In this document: in pieces, positions 1 to 6,377 of the stretch
Position numbering within the stretch: the stretch's first letter is position 1
Layout of the letters: each line of letters opens with the position of its first letter
Source: Anaerolineae bacterium
GTDB taxonomy: Bacteria; Chloroflexota; Anaerolineae; UBA1429
DNA: 6,658 nucleotides
Assembly: GCA_007123335.1 (NCBI GenBank)
Contig: SKLG01000024.1
Location: forward strand, 1 to 6,658
Direction: 5' to 3'
Notes under the pieces: generated by a model
Seen by the model: the letters and a program-made list of their open reading frames with translations, nothing else
Told to the model about the DNA's origin: nothing
The model's database searches: none
Made by a program: the position numbers and the translations under genes

Positions 1-2
1 CG

Positions 3-1262
3 GTGGGGCTCGACCCTGAGGGGGGCGACGATTGGCGCTCGGAGCGTATCCAGTGGACGACGCCGGAGGTCGCCTACGATCAGTGGGTCCCGCTGGAGAT
101 CGAGGGTTATACCGCCTCGGGTCAGATCAGCGTCTGGACACAGGGAGCGCCCCTTTATCCCGTCAAGCACAATGACAGCTATTGGGACGACGCTCGCCTG
201 GTCGTGTTGCCGGGGACGCCCGACCCCACGCCGACGCCGTCTCCGACGGTGACCCCCTACCCCACGCCGGCAGCGACGCCGCCCGGTGGAGAACCGCCGC
301 CATGCTCCATCTGGCGACCGGCCTGGTCGGCCTCCTTTGCCGCCGACCTGGCCGATTGGCATTGGGATGCCGGCCTTGGTCGGGTAGTGCCCTTGGGTTC
401 GCAATTATTGCTGACCAATAGCGAGACCCCCGCCGACGCCTTTGCCCTGGCCTGGCTGGCCCAGCCTCTCCCGGCGGCGGGAGATTACCAGCTCTCTCTG
501 CGCGTGGCCTTTCCCTCGGCCACGGCCTATGGCACGACGGTGGGCGTGGGATCGCATCCTTATGATGGCCAGCGAACGTTGGCGGGCTCCCATGATCGGT
601 ATGGGTTGGAGAATATCCTGCGCATTCACCAAAGCACCGCCCACTTTCGCATCGATCTGCTGGGCCAGACCTATTGGCATGGCCAGCCAAGGGACTCGAC
701 GCCCCACCACGTGACCCTCGACGTCCGTGAGACGCCCTATGGCCCCATCGCCTACACCCTTGCGGTGGACGGTGTCGAGGTGGGGCGCGCCGTCTCCTAT
801 TGGCGACCGCAGAGCCTCTATGCTGGCAACCCGGTCGTCATGTGGCATAGCGGCTACTGGACCGAGGTGCGGCTGGATGAGGTCTCGCTGCTAAGCTGTA
901 TAAACTATTCGCATGCGTATCTACCCTTGGCGTTGCGCGATTACGGCGTTGTGCCCACCTTTACTCCTATCGTGCCCACGGTTCCACCGGACACGGCAAC
1001 ACCGACGAATACAGCAACGCTGACAGTCATGCCAAGCCTCACGCCCTCTATGACGGCAACGGCAACGGCTACACCGACCGTGACGCTGATGCCGTCGGTG
1101 ACGCCGGGGGCCAATCTGGAGCAGGACGTGACGCAGGGCGTCACGCAGGGCGTCACGCCCGACGTCACGCTGGTGCCATACGATCGGGAGGATCGGTCGC
1201 GCGCGCCATCCGAGGAGAGCATTCCTTCCGCGACGCCCGCGGGAGACGCCTCGCTTCCCTGA
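3..1262 (+). CDS. Modular secreted-type protein with two beta-sandwich domains and Thr/Pro-rich linkers (5'-partial)
   Basis: The gene enters from the left edge, so the GTG at base 3 is probably an internal Val and any signal peptide lies outside the window. Of the 419 visible residues, 1-69 form the end of a beta-rich domain ending in 'PVKHNDSYWDDARLVV', the style of carbohydrate-binding-like modules. Residues 70-100 are a Thr/Pro linker. Residues 101-299 look like a concanavalin/LamG-type beta-sandwich ('WHWDAGLGRV' near the start, 'YTLAVDGVEVG' and 'WTEVRLDEVSLLSC' near the end). The only two cysteines are C101 and C299, at the domain borders, which suggests a disulfide clasp in an exported protein. 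After it comes 'AYLPLALRDYG' (305-315), a box I associate with Chloroflexota surface proteins, and then a disordered Thr-rich tail to residue 419. No catalytic residues are recognisable, so binding or adhesion is inferred. The gene converges on the minus-strand operon with a 15-base gap between stop codons. Confidence 0.75.
   Translation: MGLDPEGGDDWRSERIQWTTPEVAYDQWVPLEIEGYTASGQISVWTQGAPLYPVKHNDSYWDDARLVVLPGTPDPTPTPSPTVTPYPTPAATPPGGEPPPCSIWRPAWSASFAADLADWHWDAGLGRVVPLGSQLLLTNSETPADAFALAWLAQPLPAAGDYQLSLRVAFPSATAYGTTVGVGSHPYDGQRTLAGSHDRYGLENILRIHQSTAHFRIDLLGQTYWHGQPRDSTPHHVTLDVRETPYGPIAYTLAVDGVEVGRAVSYWRPQSLYAGNPVVMWHSGYWTEVRLDEVSLLSCINYSHAYLPLALRDYGVVPTFTPIVPTVPPDTATPTNTATLTVMPSLTPSMTATATATPTVTLMPSVTPGANLEQDVTQGVTQGVTPDVTLVPYDREDRSRAPSEESIPSATPAGDASLP
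1128..1175 (+). repeat. 12-nt in-frame tandem repeat in the tail of the secreted protein
   Basis: Four consecutive 12-base units begin gtgacgcagggc, gtcacgcagggc, gtcacgcccgac and gtcacgctggtg. They encode VTQG, VTQG, VTPD and VTLV. The first two differ at one base and the later ones drift further, which suggests growth by slippage or unequal exchange. The unit length is a multiple of three, so copy-number change would keep the frame. It lies in the low-complexity Thr-rich C-terminal tail and probably only alters tail length. Confidence 0.7.
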
Positions 1263-1270
1263 TGGGAGCG
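1252..1270. terminator. Small hairpin spanning the secreted-protein stop codon, between convergent genes
   Basis: CGCTTCCC (1252-1259) can pair with GGGAGCG (1264-1270) as a 7-bp stem with one bulged T and the four-base loop TGAT, which contains the TGA stop codon at 1260-1262. There is no T-run on either strand, so it is not a classical intrinsic terminator. Its place between two convergent genes whose stops are 15 bases apart makes a bidirectional transcription barrier possible. It could equally be chance in GC-rich DNA. Confidence 0.25.
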
Positions 1271-1277
1271 GCGAGGA

Positions 1278-2828
1278 TCAGACGTCGGCGATCTGTTGTA
1301 GGTAGGCGTGGGCCTCGTCTGTTGTACGGATGAGGCCCTGCACCTGAGCCTCGCGCAGGCGCTCGATCAGCGCACCGATACGAGGCCCTGGAGCCAGGCT
1401 CAGGGCGTGCATGATCTCACCCCCGGATAGCAAGGGTGGGGGGTCAACCCACTCCTCGTGGCGGCGAAACCATGCTTCTAGGAGTTGCACCACGATGGCG
1501 AGATGGTGCGTCGGGCCGGATGCGGCATCTTGCGCCAGCCGGAGGAGGGCGCCGTCAATGCCAGCGACACCCGCTTCACGGCAGTAGCGATAGATCACCA
1601 AGCGCACGCTCGCCGTTGATGCCTGTGCGGCGGGGATATCGGCCAGCATGGGCCACAGGTCCAGAGTGGCGCGCACCACGCCCTCCAGATGGCGCACCTC
1701 ACGCGTGCCAAGGCGTAGGCGCCGGCCCAGTCTGCCGGCTATGGCCCATGGCGCCTCGGGGCCGGGTGGCGGCGTCGAGACCAACAGGGCGGCCAGTTTG
1801 GTGGACCACCAGCGCGGTCGTTGATGGCAGATCTCCTCGCGCCAGTGGGCCAGCAGATCAAAGAGGTAAGGCTCAAGGGCGGCGACGACGGCAGCCACTT
1901 CCCCGGTTTGGTCGGGCTCCTGGCGAAGCAGCGGCCCAAAGCATGCCTCCCACATTCGCAACGTGTCCATCCCTCCACCATCGCCCTGCATCAGCGCGGG
2001 GACCTCCGGCATGACCATGTCCCAGATGCCAAGACCAGCGCCGTAGGCCAGGGCATCGGCGGCGGCATCGATGGCCAGGATCTGCAACAACTCGTCGCGC
2101 AGGCGCTCGGCGGATATTCGCGCGTCGTCGCCCCAGGATAGCTGCGGCAGGGCGGCGATCATGAGGGCTTTTGTCTCGTGGGTGACAGAAAAGCCCAATG
2201 CGCCTCGTAGACGGATGACGCGCAGGATGCGCAGAGGATCATCCTGGAAAGCAAGCGGTGAGGCGGCTCTGAGCAGGCCGGCGCGCAGATCGGCCTCACC
2301 GCCGAGGGGGTCCAGCAGAGGGCCTATGCCCAGCGACAAGTGCCGGGCACCTTCTGAGGTGCCCGGCACTTTGGTACCCGGCACCTGAATAAGCCGCCAG
2401 GCCATGGCGTTGATGGTCAGATCGCGGGCGCGCAGGTCGGCCTCGATATCGCTGGTGGGGGGATGCTGACTCCACTGCCCGTCGGCGCGCAACGCGGCCA
2501 CGTCAATATGCCGATGCTCACCGCCGCTGTCGAGCACCACGCGGGCGACGTCTCGTTCGGCATCCAGCGGCACATAGGCGCCGCCCAGGGCGTCGGCGAG
2601 GCGACGAGCCAGGGCCATGGCGTTGTGCATGCCAGGCGCGCCGCCGACGGCCAGGTCCAGATCGCAGCTTGGGCGGCCGAGGAGGGCGTCGCGGACGGTG
2701 CCGCCAACAATATACACAGGGGCGTCTGCGCAGCCTGCGTCATCCACGGCAGCGATGGCCCGGCGCCACCAGGGATTCTCGCTCAGCCAGCGGCGAGCAA
2801 CCGATTCGTCGCCAAGGGAGCCGCTCAC
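1278..2828 (-). CDS. CCA-adding enzyme / poly(A) polymerase family tRNA nucleotidyltransferase
   Basis: This 516-residue protein belongs to the class II nucleotidyltransferase family, which adds or repairs the tRNA 3'-CCA end or polyadenylates RNA in the cytoplasm. Visible motifs are 'YIVGGTVRDALLG' (39-51), the metal-binding DxD pair D56/D58, 'RARDLTINAMAW' (133-144), 'DDPLRILRVIRLRGALGF' (196-213) and 'ISAERLRDEL' (238-247). The C-terminal part (about 464-510, 'LLSGGEIMHALSLAPGPRIGAL') matches the tail domain of bacterial family members. Around 344-350 the sequence 'KLAALLVST' stands where HD-domain relatives have 'LAALLHD', so the HD metal site appears lost. A palindromic repeat encodes an extra segment at about 148-163. 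The GTG start overlaps the Nudix TGA stop (GTGA), with no good ribosome-binding site of its own, so translation is probably coupled. Sequence alone does not separate CCA-adding from A-adding or poly(A)-adding activity. Confidence 0.88.
   Translation of the reverse strand: MSGSLGDESVARRWLSENPWWRRAIAAVDDAGCADAPVYIVGGTVRDALLGRPSCDLDLAVGGAPGMHNAMALARRLADALGGAYVPLDAERDVARVVLDSGGEHRHIDVAALRADGQWSQHPPTSDIEADLRARDLTINAMAWRLIQVPGTKVPGTSEGARHLSLGIGPLLDPLGGEADLRAGLLRAASPLAFQDDPLRILRVIRLRGALGFSVTHETKALMIAALPQLSWGDDARISAERLRDELLQILAIDAAADALAYGAGLGIWDMVMPEVPALMQGDGGGMDTLRMWEACFGPLLRQEPDQTGEVAAVVAALEPYLFDLLAHWREEICHQRPRWWSTKLAALLVSTPPPGPEAPWAIAGRLGRRLRLGTREVRHLEGVVRATLDLWPMLADIPAAQASTASVRLVIYRYCREAGVAGIDGALLRLAQDAASGPTHHLAIVVQLLEAWFRRHEEWVDPPPLLSGGEIMHALSLAPGPRIGALIERLREAQVQGLIRTTDEAHAYLQQIADV
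2338..2385. repeat. Palindromic REP-like repeat with a third partial copy, inserted in frame in the nucleotidyltransferase gene
   Basis: AAGTGCCGGGCACCT (2338-2352) and AGGTGCCCGGCACTT (2357-2371) form a perfect 15-bp inverted repeat around the loop TCTG. A related third copy, GGTACCCGGCACC, follows at 2373-2385. On the coding (minus) strand it encodes 'VPGTKVPGTSEGARHL' at about residues 149-164, between the conserved 'TINAMAW' motif and the 'LLDPLGG' motif of the nucleotidyltransferase. It does not look like family sequence and keeps the reading frame. It resembles dispersed palindromic repeats seen in many bacterial genomes; whether it is dispersed in this genome cannot be seen from one copy. 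Confidence 0.75.
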
Positions 2829-3466
2829 GTTTCTGGCAAATCGGACCAGTGCAGGGCGAGGTGCTGAAGCAAGAGCACGGTCTTGCCATCGACGATCTCA
2901 CCGCGCCGCATGGCGGCGAGGGCATCATCCAGATCCCAGGAGGCGATGGCGATATCCTCGCCAGGGTCCACGCCGCCGCCCGTGCTCTCGCGCATGGTGG
3001 ATGAGATGGGCGCTATGTAGAGATACATCCGCTCCGATGTGCCCCCAGGGCTGGGGTAAATGGTGGCCACGTGGATCAGCGCGCCCAACGCATAGCCGGC
3101 CTCCTCCAGCGCTTCGCGCCGCGCCACGGCCTCGGGGGGCTCGGGCGCGAACGCGCCAGCCTCTTGGGCTCCGGCAATGGTCTCCCATAGCCAGGCCTGT
3201 TGTGGGTCGCGGACGTGCACCGGATAGCGGAACTGGCGGATCAATACCACCTGCCGCCGCGCCTTGTCGTAGGGCAAGACGCCCACCGAATCGCCCCGCT
3301 CGAACACCAGACGCACCTGGGGGCTGGAGAGGGTGCCATCCCATTGCTCGTAGCGCACGATGGCGCGATCGACCTGGAAAATGTCGTCTAAAATGCGTTC
3401 CTGCGCATCGACGATGACGCGCCTCGGCTGGTAGTGGCGTTCGGCCCAACGCGGCGTCGTGGGCAT
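2825..3466 (-). CDS. Nudix hydrolase, NudK / ADP-ribose pyrophosphatase type
   Basis: This 213-residue enzyme should hydrolyse a nucleoside diphosphate linked to a sugar or similar group (ADP-ribose or GDP-mannose are typical) in the cytoplasm. A core strand 'VVLIRQFRYPV' (73-83) precedes the Nudix box, which has G99, E109, R117, E118, E121, E122 and G124. The catalytic 'RREALEEAGY' half is intact, but nine residues separate G99 from E109 where the consensus has five. 'SPGGTSE' (139-145), 'GGGVDPGEDI' (163-172) and 'DGKTVLLL' (193-200) closely resemble E. coli NudK as I remember it. I chose the ATG at 3466 because it lies just after the gamma-subunit stop (3471) and homology begins shortly after it. 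A longer in-frame start at 3547 would overlap korC by 77 bases and adds an Arg/Ser-rich extension unlike the family. Its stop overlaps the next start by four bases. The substrate is not decided. Confidence 0.85.
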   Translation of the reverse strand: MPTTPRWAERHYQPRRVIVDAQERILDDIFQVDRAIVRYEQWDGTLSSPQVRLVFERGDSVGVLPYDKARRQVVLIRQFRYPVHVRDPQQAWLWETIAGAQEAGAFAPEPPEAVARREALEEAGYALGALIHVATIYPSPGGTSERMYLYIAPISSTMRESTGGGVDPGEDIAIASWDLDDALAAMRRGEIVDGKTVLLLQHLALHWSDLPET

Positions 3467-3470
3467 GGGG

Positions 3471-4019
3471 CTAGCGCTCAGCCTGGAGCTTTTCCGCGGC
3501 TTCAAAGCCCGCGGCCAGAGCCTGGAGGTTGATCTCCTGAGTGCCACGGGGGGCGCGAGCGGCGACGGCGCGCTCCAGCGCCTCGCGAGAGACGATGCCC
3601 GAGAGCCCGGCCAGGATGCCCAGCCCGACGATGTTGGCGGTGATGCGCCGTCCCGTAGTGTCCTCGGCGATCTGGGTGATGGGCACCCGATGCGCCCGAC
3701 TGGTGGGCACGCGACGCACGTGCACCGAGTCGACGATAAAGAGCCCGTCGCGTTTGAGATCGTGATAGTACTTGTCGCACGCCTCCTGGCTCATGGTCAA
3801 CAGGGCGTCGGCGGCGATGACCTTGGGATAGTCGATCTCGTCGGTGTCGATGACGACCTCGGCCTTGCTGGCACCGCCTCGCGCCTCGGGGCCGTAGGAT
3901 TGGGTCTGGCAGGCATTCTTGCCGTCATAGAGGACGGCGGCCTCGGCCAGGATCAGGCCGGCTAGAATGAGCCCCTGGCCGCCAGAGCCGGCCAGGCGGA
4001 TTTCAAAACGCTCGCCCAT
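3471..4019 (-). CDS. korC: 2-oxoacid:ferredoxin oxidoreductase gamma subunit (KorC-like)
   Basis: This 182-residue protein matches the gamma-subunit family of 2-oxoacid:ferredoxin oxidoreductases, which completes the complex and contributes to CoA handling. Family signatures are the N-terminal glycine loop 'GSGGQG' (11-16), 'TQSYGPEARGGASKAEVV' (39-56), where E45 and R47 sit in the highly conserved SYGPExRGG box, and 'TANIVGLGILAGL' (127-139). Its length is normal for a stand-alone gamma subunit. It follows korB by six bases. An AGGAGG (4031-4036), embedded in the last codons of korB, serves as its ribosome-binding site with an 11-base spacer, so coupling with korB is likely. The letter follows its place in a D-A-B-C set; the same subunit serves 2-oxoglutarate, 2-oxoisovalerate and related enzymes. 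Confidence 0.85.
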   Translation of the reverse strand: MGERFEIRLAGSGGQGLILAGLILAEAAVLYDGKNACQTQSYGPEARGGASKAEVVIDTDEIDYPKVIAADALLTMSQEACDKYYHDLKRDGLFIVDSVHVRRVPTSRAHRVPITQIAEDTTGRRITANIVGLGILAGLSGIVSREALERAVAARAPRGTQEINLQALAAGFEAAEKLQAER

Positions 4020-4025
4020 GTGGCG

Positions 4026-4937
4026 TCACACCTCCTCACGCACGCGACGTTTTTGGGCCGATGCCAATCTGGCGTCACGCTCAGGCTGTGCGGCGGCTAC
4101 GTTGGATCCTGCAGCGGCCTGGGCGTCCTCGATGATCTTGGCATATTCGGCGGTGTACTCGGGCAGATCGTGGTCGGCGAGTACGCCACGGATGATCTTG
4201 TTCTTCTTCTCGGCGTCTTCTAGCTTGGCCGCAGCAGCCAGGGATACGCTGTTCTCCTGGAGGCTGCGCATCATGTCCACCGGCGAGCCAGTGCGATTGA
4301 GCTTGCCAAAGGTAGTATGGCAATAGCTCATCGCCTCGATGACGGCAAAGCCTGCCTTGCGCATCCCCCGCTCGATCAGACGCTCGAGCTCGCGGGCGTG
4401 ATAGACGGTGCTTCGGGCCACATACGAGGCCCCGGCGGCCATGGCCAGATCGCAGGTGGAAAAGGGGCGCTCGATGTTGCGAAAGGGGGCAGTGGTGGCC
4501 AGGGCGCCCTGGGGGGTTGTTGGCGAGTATTGTCCGCCGGTCATGCCATAGATGTTGTTGTTGATGACGATGGCGGTGAGGTCGATATTGCGGCGGGCAG
4601 CGTGGATAAAGTGGTTGCCGCCGATGGCCAATGCGTCGCCGTCGCCCATGACCACCAACACGTGCATGCCGGGACGCGCCATCTTGAGCCCTGTGGCAAA
4701 CGCCAAGGCTCGACCATGGGTGGTGTGCATGGTGTTGAAATCGACATACACCGACATGCGCCCGCTGCACCCGATGCCCGAGATCATGGCCACGTCGTCT
4801 TTGGAGATGTGCAGATGATCGATGGCGCGGATGATAGAGCCCAACACAATGCCGATACCGCATCCGGCGCACCATACGCCGGGGAACTTTTTCTTGTGGC
4901 GCAGATATTCATAGATTTCGGGTTCTTCACGTTTCAT
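4026..4937 (-). CDS. korB: 2-oxoacid:ferredoxin oxidoreductase beta subunit, TPP-binding (KorB-like)
   Basis: This 303-residue subunit carries the thiamine diphosphate site where the 2-oxoacid is decarboxylated, plus an Fe-S cluster. The TPP motif is visible as 'GDGDALAIGG' (98-107) followed by 'INNNIYGMTGGQ' (125-136), giving the GDG...NN pattern. C23 and C26 ('WCAGCG'), C57 ('GIGCSGR') and C206 ('SYCHTTF') have the spacing expected for the 4Fe-4S ligands of this family. The first motif reads WCAGCG where WCPGCG is usual. Residues after about 235 form a charged, helix-rich tail ending in an Ala/Arg-rich stretch, somewhat longer than minimal beta subunits. The start lies one base after the korA stop (TGAGATG), with a GAGGT Shine-Dalgarno inside the last korA codons. 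The substrate is inferred to be 2-oxoglutarate from overall resemblance. Confidence 0.9.
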   Translation of the reverse strand: MKREEPEIYEYLRHKKKFPGVWCAGCGIGIVLGSIIRAIDHLHISKDDVAMISGIGCSGRMSVYVDFNTMHTTHGRALAFATGLKMARPGMHVLVVMGDGDALAIGGNHFIHAARRNIDLTAIVINNNIYGMTGGQYSPTTPQGALATTAPFRNIERPFSTCDLAMAAGASYVARSTVYHARELERLIERGMRKAGFAVIEAMSYCHTTFGKLNRTGSPVDMMRSLQENSVSLAAAAKLEDAEKKNKIIRGVLADHDLPEYTAEYAKIIEDAQAAAGSNVAAAQPERDARLASAQKRRVREEV

Positions 4938-4938
4938 C

Positions 4939-6057
4939 TCAGGCTACCTCGATCGCTTCCAGGATCTGGCGCGGCGCAATAAGCTCCCCATCGACGCGAT
5001 TCACCCGGCGGACCTTGGCCCGGCCAAGCACGCGCTCGATCTCCAGGGCCAGTTGCCCCAGGTTCATCTCGGGCACGATGACGCGATGGGCGCCGGCAGC
5101 GAGTTCTTCGATTAATGCTTCGTGAAAGGGCCAGATCGTCTTGAGGGTGATCAACCCCACCTTGTAGCGTCGGCGTCGCGCCAGTTGGACGGCGTGCACC
5201 GCCGAGCGCGCCGTGGAACCATAGGCGATGACGATGGTGCGGGCATCCTCGATGCCATCCTCGTCGTACATAAAGATGCGATCCAGGTTGTCGTTGATCT
5301 TGGCAAAGACGCGTTGCCACCAGGGCTCGATCTCGTCCTGCCGATAGGTGGGAAACCCAGCCTGGTCATGGAGTAGCCCGGTGATGTGATAGCGGAACCC
5401 TTCGCCAAAGCTCACCAGCGGCGGCACCGCGCGGGTCTCGTCATAGGGGAAATACCACTCGGGCGGGACGTCGGTGGTCATGCGGTCCACGACCTCGATA
5501 TCGCCATAGCGATCGGGGTCAAAGGCCTCGCGCATGTGGCCGATGACCTCGTCCATGAGCAGGATGACCGGCGTGCGATAGTCCTCCGACAAGTTGAACG
5601 CCTCGATGGTCAGCGTATAGGTCTCGGCCACGGAGGTTGGACAGAGCGCGATGATGGGATGATCGCCGTGGGTGCCCCATCGCGCCTGCATCACATCCCC
5701 TTGCGAGGGCGCGGTAGGTAGGCCGGTGCTGGGGCCGCCCCGTTGCACATCCACGATCACGCACGGTATCTCGGCGGCTGCCGCATAGCCCAGATTCTCT
5801 TGCATCAGGGAAAAGCCCGGCCCGCTGGTGGCGGTCATGGCCTTCAGCCCGCCCACAGAGGCGCCGATGACGGCGGCCAGCGAGGCGATCTCATCCTCCA
5901 TCTGGATGAACCTGCCGCCAACGACGGGCAGACGTCGAGAGAGCAACTCGGCGATCTCGGAGGAAGGGGTGATAGGATAGCCGCCAAAGAAGCGACATCC
6001 GGCCCTCAACGCTCCTTCGACACAGGCTGCGTTGCCCTGCATCAATGTAACGGTCAT
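4939..6057 (-). CDS. korA: 2-oxoacid:ferredoxin oxidoreductase alpha subunit (KorA-like)
   Basis: This 372-residue subunit provides the pyrimidine-binding half of the TPP site and the transketolase C-terminal-type domain of the complex. The start 'LMQGNAACVEGALRAGCRFF' (5-24) and 'GYPITPSSEIAE' (26-37) are hallmarks of the KorA type. The conserved E54/E56 in 'QMEDE', 'TSGPGFSLMQENLG' (77-90) and 'VQRGGPSTGLPT' (104-115) also fit. The C-terminal domain is recognised by 'VIAYGSTARSAVHAV' and 'LKTIWPF'. Its length agrees with stand-alone alpha subunits that lack the fused gamma domain, consistent with the separate korC downstream. The ATG overlaps the korD TGA by four bases (ATGA), with a weak AGGTGG upstream. 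KorA-type sequences usually belong to 2-oxoglutarate enzymes, but 2-oxoisovalerate or a broader 2-oxoacid range is possible. Confidence 0.9.
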   Translation of the reverse strand: MTVTLMQGNAACVEGALRAGCRFFGGYPITPSSEIAELLSRRLPVVGGRFIQMEDEIASLAAVIGASVGGLKAMTATSGPGFSLMQENLGYAAAAEIPCVIVDVQRGGPSTGLPTAPSQGDVMQARWGTHGDHPIIALCPTSVAETYTLTIEAFNLSEDYRTPVILLMDEVIGHMREAFDPDRYGDIEVVDRMTTDVPPEWYFPYDETRAVPPLVSFGEGFRYHITGLLHDQAGFPTYRQDEIEPWWQRVFAKINDNLDRIFMYDEDGIEDARTIVIAYGSTARSAVHAVQLARRRRYKVGLITLKTIWPFHEALIEELAAGAHRVIVPEMNLGQLALEIERVLGRAKVRRVNRVDGELIAPRQILEAIEVA

Positions 6058-6350
6058 TTGCCCACCTGCCCCTTGGAGTCGTTTACCTTTTCCACAACGA
6101 TGGCAAAATCAGGACAGTGCGTCACACACCACTGACAGGCGACGCAGCGCTCGGGGTGAGCGACAATGGGGGCGCTCAGAAGGGCGTTCTCGGCATCCTC
6201 GGTAAACACTCCTTTTGGGCAAAAGGCGATGCACAGACCACATCCCTTGCACCATTTGCCATACAAGCGGATGTTGTAACGCTGACCTCTTTGGATATCG
6301 CGGTCTTGGACCGCTGGTGGTGCCTCTTGCAGTACCGTCTCTACAGCCAC
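6054..6350 (-). CDS. korD: 2-oxoacid:ferredoxin oxidoreductase delta (ferredoxin-like) subunit, 2x[4Fe-4S] (KorD-like)
   Basis: This 98-residue protein is the electron-transfer subunit of the complex. It has two classical cluster motifs, C34/C37/C40/C44 ('CKGCGLCIAFCP') and C69/C72/C75/C79 ('CVACQWCVTHCP'), each CxxCxxCxxxCP. It would relay electrons from the beta-subunit cluster to soluble ferredoxin. It starts with GTG at 6350, preceded by a near-ideal AAGGAGGT (6356-6363) five bases upstream. The Shine-Dalgarno can sit in the loop of a weak 4-bp GGAC/GTCC hairpin. It is the first large gene of the operon, in the order D-A-B-C, and its stop overlaps the korA start. An ATG at 6369 opens a different frame and is not the start. 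Confidence 0.9.
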   Translation of the reverse strand: MAVETVLQEAPPAVQDRDIQRGQRYNIRLYGKWCKGCGLCIAFCPKGVFTEDAENALLSAPIVAHPERCVACQWCVTHCPDFAIVVEKVNDSKGQVGK

Positions 6351-6355
6351 GGGGG

Positions 6356-6363
6356 ACCTCCTT
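6356..6363 (-). promoter_or_regulatory. Strong Shine-Dalgarno of the korD-like gene
   Basis: The minus strand reads AAGGAGGT followed by five C residues and then the GTG start at 6350. This eight-base match to the anti-Shine-Dalgarno is by far the strongest in the operon and decides the GTG start. Confidence 0.85.
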
Positions 6364-6377
6364 GTCCAAACTTGCAG

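Noticed and set aside
163..690. 175-codon minus-strand open frame inside the secreted-protein gene
   Set aside because: Arg/Pro-rich with no domain; an antisense shadow in GC-rich DNA.
2338..2385. Considered as a CRISPR-like or terminator element
   Set aside because: There are only three short copies with no regular unique spacers and no T-run, and it lies inside an open coding frame; a palindromic repeat insertion explains it better.
2617..3417. 266-codon plus-strand open frame across the nucleotidyltransferase and Nudix genes
   Set aside because: It is antisense to two genes with clear family motifs, very rich in Arg, Pro and Ala, and has no recognisable motif.
3467..3547. Longer start for the Nudix gene at 3547
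   Set aside because: It overlaps korC by 77 bases and adds a low-complexity Arg/Ser/Leu extension that does not resemble the family; the ATG at 3466 fits the operon spacing.
4317..4982. 221-codon plus-strand open frame opposite korB
   Set aside because: Antisense to the TPP and Fe-S motifs of korB. Its Gly/Asp/His-rich composition is what the reverse complement of a biased gene gives.
6109..6369. 86-codon minus-strand frame starting with ATG at 6369
   Set aside because: Out of frame with the two perfect ferredoxin motifs, and its ATG lies upstream of the strong Shine-Dalgarno that serves the GTG at 6350.
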